From NCBI RefSeq assembly GCF_900188035.1, contig NZ_FZNN01000002.1, forward strand, positions 305,115 through 369,114: 64,000 nucleotides of DNA, given 5' to 3'. Below, piece after piece: positions 35,934-44,330 of this stretch. Made by a program: the position numbers and the translations under genes. Source of the DNA: Puniceibacterium sediminis. GTDB taxonomy: Bacteria > Pseudomonadota > Alphaproteobacteria > Rhodobacterales > Rhodobacteraceae. The notes under the pieces are model-generated. The model saw nothing but the letters and a program-made list of their open reading frames with translations, had not been told where the DNA came from and did no database searches. Position 1 is the stretch's first letter. Each line of letters starts with the position of its first letter.

Positions 35934-37016
35934 TTAATGATGCCAATCATCATCAATTTCATCCGGTAGCGAAACCTCGTATCCCGTGATTTCTTTATCC
36001 GCCACCGAATAAAACAGACTCAACTCAAACGCGGTCTCTACTGAAGAGCTAACTGCCATTACATGGTCATTCCAATCAGCGTCCACAACGAAAACATTAG
36101 GGGCTCCATCCGTATCAAGGTCCATATAATAGGCGTGTTTGTCCATGAAGCCGTCTACTTCGATCTCAACGGAACCGCTCACATTAATAACAACTTCGTC
36201 ATCCACCTTCTTGAGAATAACTTCTGAAATCTCGGACGGCCCCACGCTCGATATGGAAACATCGTTACCGAATGGCAAACCTTCGTAACCAAATGCTGTG
36301 CGCTGAGGTAAATCTTCCAGAAGATACTCGTCCGTCATCCTATGTAGGTCGTCAGAATTTAGGTCTGGAATCTCTTCAATAGTTATATCTTGAAGGTTCG
36401 GAGCCAAAAGCTTATCAAATGCAGCCTTTAGAGAGGTGTAGAGTTCGGGCCTGAGCCCCACTTCTTCGATCTGCTCGGCCAACTTGAGAAAAAGTACATC
36501 TTTGTCTGCATCGTCCTTGCCTCCAAAGTCTTTGGTATTATTCGTTAGGAAAAAATTTGGCGGCGTAGTAGATTTGCTCTTTATATGATTTTTCACGGTC
36601 TCCCAGACCAAGAAGTCTTTGTGTCCCTCACCGCTCTCCTTGAACGGCTTGACTCCATCATATGACTTCACCACCAGTTCTTTTAATGTCACCTCAGGGT
36701 AAGGGAGTATCACAATTCCCTTTTCTTCGATTAGCTTATACAGCCAATCCTCATAGGAACCGATCTCTTCTGACACCGCAATATCTTGGGCGTCGAGTTC
36801 AATAAGTCTGCCGAGCTCTTTCTGAGCAAGGTGGAATGCCTTGGATTTCGCCTTAAGCATCTTGGGAAAATTCCCTAACACTTCGTCAATCACGATATCT
36901 GGCACTACCACGGAAACCTGAATTATGGAACAGGCTTTTAGAAAGGCGTGGGCTTGAGCTGAGCGAAAGAAGCTTTCGTTCATAAAAATATTGGTATCAA
37001 TGTATATAGTTGCCAT
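35934..37016 (-). CDS. PIN-domain protein (DUF4935/PIN_16 type)
   Basis: 360 residues. The N-terminal PIN fold has TIYIDTNIFMNE (Asp7), a mid-domain Asp in GHKDFLVWETV, and FFLTNNTKDFGG. A C-terminal domain of about 150 acidic residues (VDADWNDHVMAVSSSVETAF) is of unknown family. Proteins of this kind are predicted metal-dependent RNases. No antitoxin is adjacent; the C-terminal domain could be self-regulatory. It is AT-rich relative to core genes. Confidence 0.75.
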   Translation of the reverse strand: MATIYIDTNIFMNESFFRSAQAHAFLKACSIIQVSVVVPDIVIDEVLGNFPKMLKAKSKAFHLAQKELGRLIELDAQDIAVSEEIGSYEDWLYKLIEEKGIVILPYPEVTLKELVVKSYDGVKPFKESGEGHKDFLVWETVKNHIKSKSTTPPNFFLTNNTKDFGGKDDADKDVLFLKLAEQIEEVGLRPELYTSLKAAFDKLLAPNLQDITIEEIPDLNSDDLHRMTDEYLLEDLPQRTAFGYEGLPFGNDVSISSVGPSEISEVILKKVDDEVVINVSGSVEIEVDGFMDKHAYYMDLDTDGAPNVFVVDADWNDHVMAVSSSVETAFELSLFYSVADKEITGYEVSLPDEIDDDWHH

Positions 37017-37558
37017 CAGAATACGGCTTTCTGCTGATCGTCTTCACAGCGCTTCTCAGAAAATACGGCGGTACGGGTTACGAGCGTCAGTTAGTGTCAG
37101 CACTATGGCACATGAGGTTGACGAGACAAGATAGGCTCGCGCTCTTTTTGGGGCCTGAAGTGGGCCTTCGCTGCCCCCCTTAAGAACGGCAGTTCCGGGC
37201 CGAGGACGCTTACTCGGGGCTAGCACCGAGCAAGCTGCTCAGGTAGCAATCCGAAAATGCTGCGCAAGAACGAATGTCTGTTCTGGCGAAGCCGCAGCGC
37301 CGTGATCCACGTCCTCGCGAAGGTTCGGTAAGGGCCGGGCATGCCGGAGCAGCACCAAGTCAATCGCCAGATGCCGCAGCGCATCCGAGGTCCGCGGAGA
37401 GCCCAATCTGACGCATGGTTCACCTTATTGACCTGTCGCAAGCTCTGCTGTGCTTCTATCGTGGCAGACCAAGCAATCCGTGAAGAAGGGGCTGCGCGCA
37501 TAACGGTCAAGGATGATTTCGGCAGATGGGACAGGGCGGCAGTGAAATCTCTGCTCAT
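37017..37558. other. Gene-free spacer
   Basis: Frames are present on both strands but none has recognisable protein character or a ribosome site. I see nothing in it. Confidence 0.4.
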
Positions 37559-37960
37559 TCAAACGCAGTTTTGCGGCACACCCTCCGCAACTTGAGACTG
37601 CCAGTCAGGTCCAAGCAATTCTCGAGCTGATAGAGAGTTGTTGTAACTAGCATCGCGAGGCGAAAGCGTCTGTACAACCAGAGATTGCTCCTTGTTGTTG
37701 TATGTCTGGAGGCCCGAGTATTGGTTGTAAAAGGCACCTCCGAAGCTCGTGTTCGATTGAGCGTCAACGAATAGGAAGCGATCCCCACCCCTTTGAATGA
37801 CTTCTACCGCAGCGGCGATGTTTGCGATCTCACGGGCCTCACTTGCTGTACAATCGGAAGTTGAGGTGATCACTTGAAACGAAGTCTGGGTCAGGGGCTG
37901 AATTTCGGTTTCAGCGCACGCTGCCAATAAAATCGGTAGGATTAGAAAAAGTCGTTTCAT
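37559..37960 (-). CDS. Small lipoprotein, function unknown
   Basis: 133 residues. MKRLFLILPILLAAC is a clear lipoprotein signal with the lipobox ending at Cys15. The mature part is short, with AREIANIAAAVEVIQRGGDR and FLFVDAQSNTSFGG. An upstream extension in the same frame lacks signal character and is dropped. No family recognised. Confidence 0.65.
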   Translation of the reverse strand: MKRLFLILPILLAACAETEIQPLTQTSFQVITSTSDCTASEAREIANIAAAVEVIQRGGDRFLFVDAQSNTSFGGAFYNQYSGLQTYNNKEQSLVVQTLSPRDASYNNSLSARELLGPDWQSQVAEGVPQNCV

Positions 37961-38640
37961 CAGCGTGTCCCCGCGTAATTTGAATACAAAAAAGTCCGCT
38001 GCGTTATCGGCAACCAACCTAGAAAAAGTATCTACCTGTCAGATAAAATCATGACCGTCGGCAAATGTGAAGAACTTCTGGCTTGCTGCATAGGTCAAGG
38101 CTGTGCGTTGGTCGCACTACACTTTTCACACTTCACCTAGACAGGTGAAGGTGCCGTTGCCAAGGCTTCTTGAGTGGCCGCTCCGTCCTGCGACCTTCAC
38201 TGTGAGGGCAATTGCATCATGCGGCCGCAGCGAAAGTCCGGTCTGGTGAAGCTGCATCGCAGCGCTTGACGGCATCGGCAATGGCCTGTGTGGGCCGGTC
38301 GCGTCATCAAGGCCGACCATGGTTCGCAACTTTGCAGCGACCGCTTCCTGCGCGTTGCTGACGCTCACGCACCGCATGACGCTCGACCGCTCCCAGCCCA
38401 AAGCGGACCAATGTATGACGCCCTTCCGACCAAGAAGCTCATGCAGGTCGGGCGGGGAGCGGTCCTTCGCTGCACTTGCAAGCTATCGATCCGCCTCCAG
38501 CGTAAGCTGACATTGGCGTCGCGCATGTATCCACACACAAGGGCTCTGTGCGCCTGCAAAGATTTCAACTGAGAACAGAAGAATATGCTTCCGCTATTAG
38601 CTGAGCACTCGTAGGCTTCTGATTCTGACACCCATATTTT
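37961..38640. other. Gene-free spacer before the RloC-like gene
   Basis: No supported gene. It holds two copies of the TTCGCTGC motif (minus strand 38227-38234; plus strand 38466-38473). Confidence 0.45.
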
Positions 38641-41295
38641 GTGAGAGATATTAATATAGTGATTTTGGACAGCACGAGCATAGATAAGAGCGAAGATACT
38701 GTCCCTAAACGTATCTTGGCATGGTCAGAGGGCCGTCCACTGTGGCAGCGCGATGCGCTGCGCCGCATTGTCTTGAACGGCTATCCCGATAAAGAGGCGT
38801 TCGAGGAGTTATTGGCGCTCTGCAGAAAAGAGCATGGCGATCCAACGGTAGCGCTGGCGGCCAAACCACTTTCAAAGGATCATCTGCCGGTTGATCCTGG
38901 TGAGGGCGAGTCGATTTCCCTGTCCGGCATTGCAAATGTCTCCGGTGTAAACCAGCTCGCAACCGGCCAGACGCTAATCTTTGAGGAGTCCGGACTGACC
39001 ATTGTTTATGGGCAGAACGGCACAGGAAAATCCGGCTACACGCGAATTCTTAAGAAGGCTTGCCGCTCACGGCATGCCGGTGAAATCATGCCCGATGTTT
39101 ATAGCTCTTCCGCAACGCGAGCAGCAAAAGCCGATCTGAAAATCACCCGTGCCGGCGGCACAGCGGAAACGGTCGCGTGGGAAGATGATGGCGGGTCCAC
39201 TGAGACGCTTTCCGCAATCACGGTCTTTGACCGTGATGCAGCTTCGATACATGTTCAGAAGAAAAACGAGGTTTGGTTTCGTCCCTTCGGCCTCGATATT
39301 CCGGATGACCTCGCCGGTGTCTGTCAGGAAATCAAAGCGCGCCTAACGACCGAGAAAGAAACATTGGAGCGAAAGCGCAACTCCGTTTTCACCAATCCAA
39401 TCTGGTCGAGCCGCTCTGCGCTTGGCAAAGCCCTTTGTTCGCTTCGTCATGATACCGCTATCGCAGGTATAAAGCCCAACACGCCCTTTTCAGATGCGGA
39501 CGAAGCGCGCCTGACCAAGCTTCAAGGCGATCTTGCTCAAGACCCTGCTGTGGCGGCAAGAGCGCAGCGCGACCACGCCGCCCAGTTCGATCAACTAGAG
39601 TCCTATTTGAAGCGGATCGAGCTGGCGCTGAATGACGAGGCCATTAAGGCGCTTCATGCTAAGAAGAAGAGTGCGGACGACATGCGGACGGCCGCCAACA
39701 CGGCAGCGCACGAGGCGTTTTCCGGATTAGCGGTCGAGGGCGTTGGGGAAGCCGTCTGGCGGACCCTCTGGGAATCCGCCAGGTCATATTCGCGAGTGGC
39801 GCAGGAAGCTGGGGCGGCGTTCCCACCATCGCAAGGCGATGTCTGCGTTCTCTGCCATCAAGAGATCGACGAGCCCACCGCTGCGCGGATGCTTGGCTTT
39901 GAGGACTTCATCAAGAAGGACACAGAAACCAAGGCGGCTGAGGCCGAGCGCGTCTTCAGAGAAGTAGAGCAAAATTTCCGCGCTGTCGCCATCCACGTCA
40001 ACAAGGTCTCTGCGGTCTATCGGCGCTTGAAAACCGGTAACTTCACGCTCGCAAAGCAAGTGCTGAGATTCATCGCACTGGCGCGGCGTGTGCAGGTCCA
40101 GACGCTTGCGCTGCTCTCCGGCGAAGAAGTTCCGAATCCGTTGGCTTTGCCTCAACCCGTCTCGAAAGCCGTAAATACCGAAGCCGCGCAGACCCGCGTG
40201 TATGCAGCTTCTCTCGATGACGCGTCCGGCGGTGAAGCACGGGAAGCCGTGCTCAACGAACAGGCCGATTTGCAGGATCGGAAACAAAGTCACGAGCTGC
40301 TGGATATTGCAAAAACAGAGATCGCAAGGCTCGCAGAGCTAAAGCGCATGGAAGACTGTCTGCGCGACACCGCCACCACAGCGATCACGCGGCTTGGGAA
40401 CGAAATTGCCGACAATCTGATCACGCCGCGTATGCGCGACCGATTTCAACAAGAGATCGTCGCGTTGGCTGGTAATCGCGTGCGGGTTGAGGTTGTGCGC
40501 TCGGGGGGCAAATTCGGTTCACCGCAATACGAAGTGAAGCTCTATGCCAACCCCAAGGCTAAGGTCCATGATGTGCTCAGCGAGGGCGAGCAGACGTGTG
40601 TAGCGCTGGCCTCATACCTTACCGAATTGGCCAACGCATCGCATACATCTGCGTTGGTGTTCGATGATCCGGTCTCATCGCTCGATCATCGCTGGCGCTC
40701 AAAAGTCGCCAAGCGCTTAGCAAAAGAAGCCGGCGTGCGGCAGGTTATCGTGTTCACGCATGACATGATCTTCGTAAACGATCTGGCACAGCTGGCTTCG
40801 GAGCGAAATACGCCGACTGCACTGGCGCATCTCACACGCGGACAGGATGTCGTCGGGATCGTCAACAAGGATTTGCCGTGGACGGCGTCTAGTATTCGAG
40901 ACCGGATTGACAAACTTGAAAAAGAGGCCCGCGCTGCAAAGCGCTTGTTTGAAGCGAATGACGACGAAGGTTACAAAACCGCAGTATCTTCGCTCTACAG
41001 TCGATTGCGGGCGACTTGGGAACGGGCGCTAGAGGACATCGTATTTGCCAATGTTGTAATACGTCACCGCGATTACATTGACACTAAACATTTGAAGCGT
41101 GTCACAGCTTTAGAAGAGGCCGATGTGCAAGCTTTCCAAAATGGGTTCAAAAAATGCTGTGACTTCGTTGATGCGCACGATCCTTCCCGTGGTCATGACC
41201 CCGAACCACCAGAGCCATCCGAAATCTTGACAGACATTCAGTCGTTAAAGGACTGGTCTGAAGGTTTGCGCAATAAGATGAACGGGGTTTCTTGA
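38641..41295 (+). CDS. RloC-like zinc-hook ATPase, possible anticodon nuclease
   Basis: 884 residues from a GTG. The N-terminus (ILAWSEGRPLWQRDALRRIV) is typical of AAA_13/RloC relatives. Walker A is GQNGTGKS (124-131). A long helical region carries a CVLC zinc-hook motif (Cys402, Cys405), as in Rad50 and RloC. The signature is LSEGEQTCVALASYL (from 646), Walker B is VFDDPVSSLD (about 673), and the H-loop is FTHD. The C-terminal part has RATWE (Arg790-x3-Glu794) with His809 or His817 downstream, resembling the Arg-x3-Glu-x(n)-His nuclease triad of PrrC/RloC. RloC cuts tRNA on DNA damage or infection. The ATPase part is certain; the nuclease part is inferred. Confidence 0.75.
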   Translation: MRDINIVILDSTSIDKSEDTVPKRILAWSEGRPLWQRDALRRIVLNGYPDKEAFEELLALCRKEHGDPTVALAAKPLSKDHLPVDPGEGESISLSGIANVSGVNQLATGQTLIFEESGLTIVYGQNGTGKSGYTRILKKACRSRHAGEIMPDVYSSSATRAAKADLKITRAGGTAETVAWEDDGGSTETLSAITVFDRDAASIHVQKKNEVWFRPFGLDIPDDLAGVCQEIKARLTTEKETLERKRNSVFTNPIWSSRSALGKALCSLRHDTAIAGIKPNTPFSDADEARLTKLQGDLAQDPAVAARAQRDHAAQFDQLESYLKRIELALNDEAIKALHAKKKSADDMRTAANTAAHEAFSGLAVEGVGEAVWRTLWESARSYSRVAQEAGAAFPPSQGDVCVLCHQEIDEPTAARMLGFEDFIKKDTETKAAEAERVFREVEQNFRAVAIHVNKVSAVYRRLKTGNFTLAKQVLRFIALARRVQVQTLALLSGEEVPNPLALPQPVSKAVNTEAAQTRVYAASLDDASGGEAREAVLNEQADLQDRKQSHELLDIAKTEIARLAELKRMEDCLRDTATTAITRLGNEIADNLITPRMRDRFQQEIVALAGNRVRVEVVRSGGKFGSPQYEVKLYANPKAKVHDVLSEGEQTCVALASYLTELANASHTSALVFDDPVSSLDHRWRSKVAKRLAKEAGVRQVIVFTHDMIFVNDLAQLASERNTPTALAHLTRGQDVVGIVNKDLPWTASSIRDRIDKLEKEARAAKRLFEANDDEGYKTAVSSLYSRLRATWERALEDIVFANVVIRHRDYIDTKHLKRVTALEEADVQAFQNGFKKCCDFVDAHDPSRGHDPEPPEPSEILTDIQSLKDWSEGLRNKMNGVS

Positions 41296-41462
41296 CGCCA
41301 TGCAAACTATGTCATGGTTCTGTCTGAATACAGTCGGCTTTGCCACTGATATCAATACATCTTATCAAATGAACGAACTAGTACCAACCCAATCGCATGA
41401 CCGTCAAACTATGAAACAGCCGACCAAGCAGTATGAACTGGGTCGATATTATAAGGTGCATG

Positions 41463-42041
41463 ATGCCGAAAGACAAGTATTCCAGCTTTAAAGAGCTTTA
41501 TGTTGTCGAAAAAGATGGGACCGATTATCAGAAGCGAGCCGTGAAGCGAGCTTCGGATTGTTTGATCATGGCCCCTCATGGAGGCAGAATTGAGCCGGGG
41601 ACGTCTGAGTTGTCTATAGCCGTGGCGAGCGAAGACCATTCGCTGTACCTATTTGAGGGCATTCGAAAAAGACCTCACAGTGATTTGCATGTGACGTCTC
41701 ATAAGTACGACGACGAGAAAGCAATCGAGATTGTCAGAGAACACGCTGTGGTAGTCGCTTTCCATGGTCGCAAAGACCGCGATGATCCCACGACTGTTCA
41801 TGTTGGAGGGCTGGATGCTGATACCAGAGATGCCATAATCAAAGAGCTTCAGTTGGAGGGTTTCCATGCTGCTGTTGGGTGTGATGAGCTTGCTGGAGAG
41901 CATAAGGACAATATTTGCAATCGAGGCAGCCGATCATTGGGTGTGCAACTTGAAATTCCGAAGTTTCTCCGAGACGCCCTGCTTTCCAAACCCGACCTTC
42001 TCGACCAATTCTCCCGCGCCGTGCGGAAAGCGATTGCCTAG
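41463..42041 (+). CDS. Poly-gamma-glutamate hydrolase family protein (PghP-like)
   Basis: 192 residues. Family marks: FKELYVVEKDGTDYQ, APHGGRIEPGTSELS (metal His), FEGI, DLHVTSHKYDDEKA, VVAFHGRKDRDD (second His), and VGGLDADTRD. PghP enzymes are zinc amidases used by phages to cut host poly-gamma-glutamate capsule. The gene lies 167 bp after the RloC-like gene on the same strand and is AT-balanced like it. Its role in a cargo region is unclear. Confidence 0.85.
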   Translation: MPKDKYSSFKELYVVEKDGTDYQKRAVKRASDCLIMAPHGGRIEPGTSELSIAVASEDHSLYLFEGIRKRPHSDLHVTSHKYDDEKAIEIVREHAVVVAFHGRKDRDDPTTVHVGGLDADTRDAIIKELQLEGFHAAVGCDELAGEHKDNICNRGSRSLGVQLEIPKFLRDALLSKPDLLDQFSRAVRKAIA

Positions 42042-42591
42042 AACTGAGGAATGGACGGCCTTACACAACTGGTTTGAGATCGTGCAAACGTTGTTTTTCG
42101 CACCCCCAGCGAATGGCCGGTTTAACGGGCCGCACTGCAGCAACCGACTCTAGTTGGCAAAGGCTGCTTCGGGCCGGTTGTGTCGGTCAGCCAAGTTCGA
42201 CGACATCGACTTTGCAAAGCCCGCTATCTGCGCTTTGCTGCCGTCGGTGCAGCCTGCAGCAGAGCGGATGCTTCTCCTGGAGCAAAGGTTCGATAGGGCT
42301 GCCTGCGGTGCGCGCAGCGGGATTTGCCTGTTCGGCACAACAACCGCCACGCCGCATCGCCGCAAGGCGCATCAGGGATATGAGGTTGTTGCATGATCCT
42401 GATCGGCCCGATCCGTTAGGTCCAGATTAGATCGGCCTCTGGCACTGGATGTGGGTTGCAACCTACGCCGTCCAAGCCGATCCGTGAAAACCTGGACCGG
42501 AAAGGATATCGGAAATTTCCGTTTGCGTTATGACCTCGCACCATGACTTAACCTGTTCATTCGAACCAGGCGGATGTGCTATGGCCCCCAC
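42042..42591. other. Gene-free spacer
   Basis: No supported coding region. The sequence is GC-rich and full of short overlapping frames without protein character. Confidence 0.4.
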
Positions 42592-43164
42592 ATGACGCCA
42601 GACCTATTCCCAAACAAGACTCTGGAACGGATACACTGGATTTCAGTGTATCTTGGTCTTCCCCCTGCTGGTCTTGATGCCGCCTTTCCATCAGAGTCAG
42701 CCTGCGAGGCTCGGTTGTATCAGGTTCGATGGCCAGATGGGCCGGTGTGTCCGAACTGTTTTCAGACAAATGTCCATTTTCTTGACCTGCGAAAAATACG
42801 GACCTGTCGGAAATGTAAGAAGCAGTTCAGCCTGACATCGGGAACGGATCTGCATGGCATCCACCGGGGCTTGCGGTTCTATTTCGGGCTCGCCGAAGAG
42901 ATCATCCAGTACCGGCAAAGAGGCGCGATGCTGACTTTGCGTGAGCTCCAGGACAATCATGGCATGGCCTATGCGACTGCCATCAGGATCCGGAAAAAAT
43001 TGACCGAAGATCTGGCAAAGTTTCATGGCGGCCTGCTTGGGCGCTGCATCTGCGTCGATTTTCCAAACCTCCCCCCAGATATGGTGTTCGGGAGCGAAAG
43101 TCACCTGCTGCATCTCGAAGGCGAGATGCAGCGTCGGCGCTGGAAAGCGCATGGAATTGAGTAA
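42592..43164 (+). CDS. Zinc-ribbon protein related to IS1595-type transposase N-termini
   Basis: 190 residues (an ATG at 42574 is an alternative start). RWPDGPVCPNCFQ...TCRKCKKQFSLTSGTDLHG is the transposase zinc-ribbon followed by a helix-turn-helix-like part (LTLRELQDNHGMAYATAIRI). No DDE catalytic domain follows, yet the frame is intact to its stop. It lies 434 bp before the tnsA-like gene on the same strand. It could be an IS1595 relic or a stand-alone DNA-binding regulator of the transposon; I cannot decide. Confidence 0.65.
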   Translation: MTPDLFPNKTLERIHWISVYLGLPPAGLDAAFPSESACEARLYQVRWPDGPVCPNCFQTNVHFLDLRKIRTCRKCKKQFSLTSGTDLHGIHRGLRFYFGLAEEIIQYRQRGAMLTLRELQDNHGMAYATAIRIRKKLTEDLAKFHGGLLGRCICVDFPNLPPDMVFGSESHLLHLEGEMQRRRWKAHGIE

Positions 43165-43598
43165 AGTAGATACTCCGTCCACATCTTGACGCTCCCCCAA
43201 GCTTTCATTCGCAAATTTCAAAACCTAAATCCTCATTACAAGGCGCAGATAGAGCTAAGCCAAGTGAAGGCACGACACCCATGACTGACGTGAACATGAC
43301 GATCAGGCGTGCGAGTTTTGAGGAAGGAAATGAAAGCTAATATGCTGTAATAAAATAATAATTGACTCGAATCGCATGGGGCTGAACGGTCCCGCCGAAC
43401 CGCACCGTGCGGGTTGGAGAACAATGAAAACCGGGTTCCGCATCACCATGCGCACCTGAATATGCACCGCTAGAAAAGGGCTGTTGGCCGCGTAATGTTG
43501 CCCAAGAACAAATTCGGAGAGTTCAGGCAACCGCGATCGAAACCCGGAAATCGTAACTCAAGACCTCACTCGCACGGGCGGATGAGAACGGAGACGTC
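43165..43598. other. Gene-free spacer upstream of the transposition operon
   Basis: No gene seen. It is the presumed promoter region for tnsABC. No clear -35/-10 pair picked out by eye. Confidence 0.4.
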
Positions 43599-44330
43599 AT
43601 GCCCTATCCTCTCGAATGGGACACATCGACTGGCGAACAGAAGAAGAAGCCCGCCTTGGTGGTGGACCCGGTCCATGGCGTCTTGCCCTATGATGGTTTC
43701 CGCAATCCGCTGACCCGCAGCGCGTCTACCTCTCGCATTTCCATGACCATTGCGACACCCGCGACCCGCGGACAGCGCAAGATCTATCATTTTGATGGGC
43801 AGCGCGAAATGGCGGCTGGCCTTGAGGCGCTTTTGTCACCCGAGTTGTACGGCCTCGAAGTCCAGCTTCCGCCGATCTACTATCAGGCCCCTAGCGGTAA
43901 GATGACGCCGCACAGTTATGATCTGCGGATCACCTTTCGTGATGGCTTTCGTCGAGTGCTGTTCGTTCGCCACGGCGAAAGCCTTGCTCGTCAGGAAACT
44001 CAGGACGAAATCGATGCTATTTTCGAGGCTACACCGAAGTCCTTCGCGGATGACAAGCAAGTCGTGAACGGTGACAAATATACGCGCGGCTATCGTGACA
44101 ACCTTCTCCGTATCTACGAAGCATCTCTCAACTCCGACACGGATGCTGATGACCATGTGCTCGATCGCGCCCGCAAATGCAGTTACTGGCATATGCGTGA
44201 TCTGATCGCACAATGCGATGTTTCAGAGGCACGAGCATTCGACGCGATCCTCCGTCTTGTCGGTCAGGGTGTAGTCTGGGCAAACTGGCATGCAGTGATC
44301 TGTAAATATTCACGGATCCGGTTGGCCTGA
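43599..44330 (+). CDS. TnsA-like endonuclease subunit with altered active site
   Basis: 243 residues. The central region follows the TnsA nuclease pattern: [54 protein letters not shown]. The Asp aligns with the TnsA catalytic Asp, but the expected Gln/Glu-x-Lys strand reads Phe-Val-Arg. A C-terminal winged-helix-like region ([20 protein letters not shown]) matches the part of TnsA that contacts TnsC. The ATG follows CGGAGACG; the gene abuts the TnsB-like gene. In Tn7, TnsA cuts the 5' ends so transposition is cut-and-paste. Confidence 0.7.
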   Translation: MPYPLEWDTSTGEQKKKPALVVDPVHGVLPYDGFRNPLTRSASTSRISMTIATPATRGQRKIYHFDGQREMAAGLEALLSPELYGLEVQLPPIYYQAPSGKMTPHSYDLRITFRDGFRRVLFVRHGESLARQETQDEIDAIFEATPKSFADDKQVVNGDKYTRGYRDNLLRIYEASLNSDTDADDHVLDRARKCSYWHMRDLIAQCDVSEARAFDAILRLVGQGVVWANWHAVICKYSRIRLA

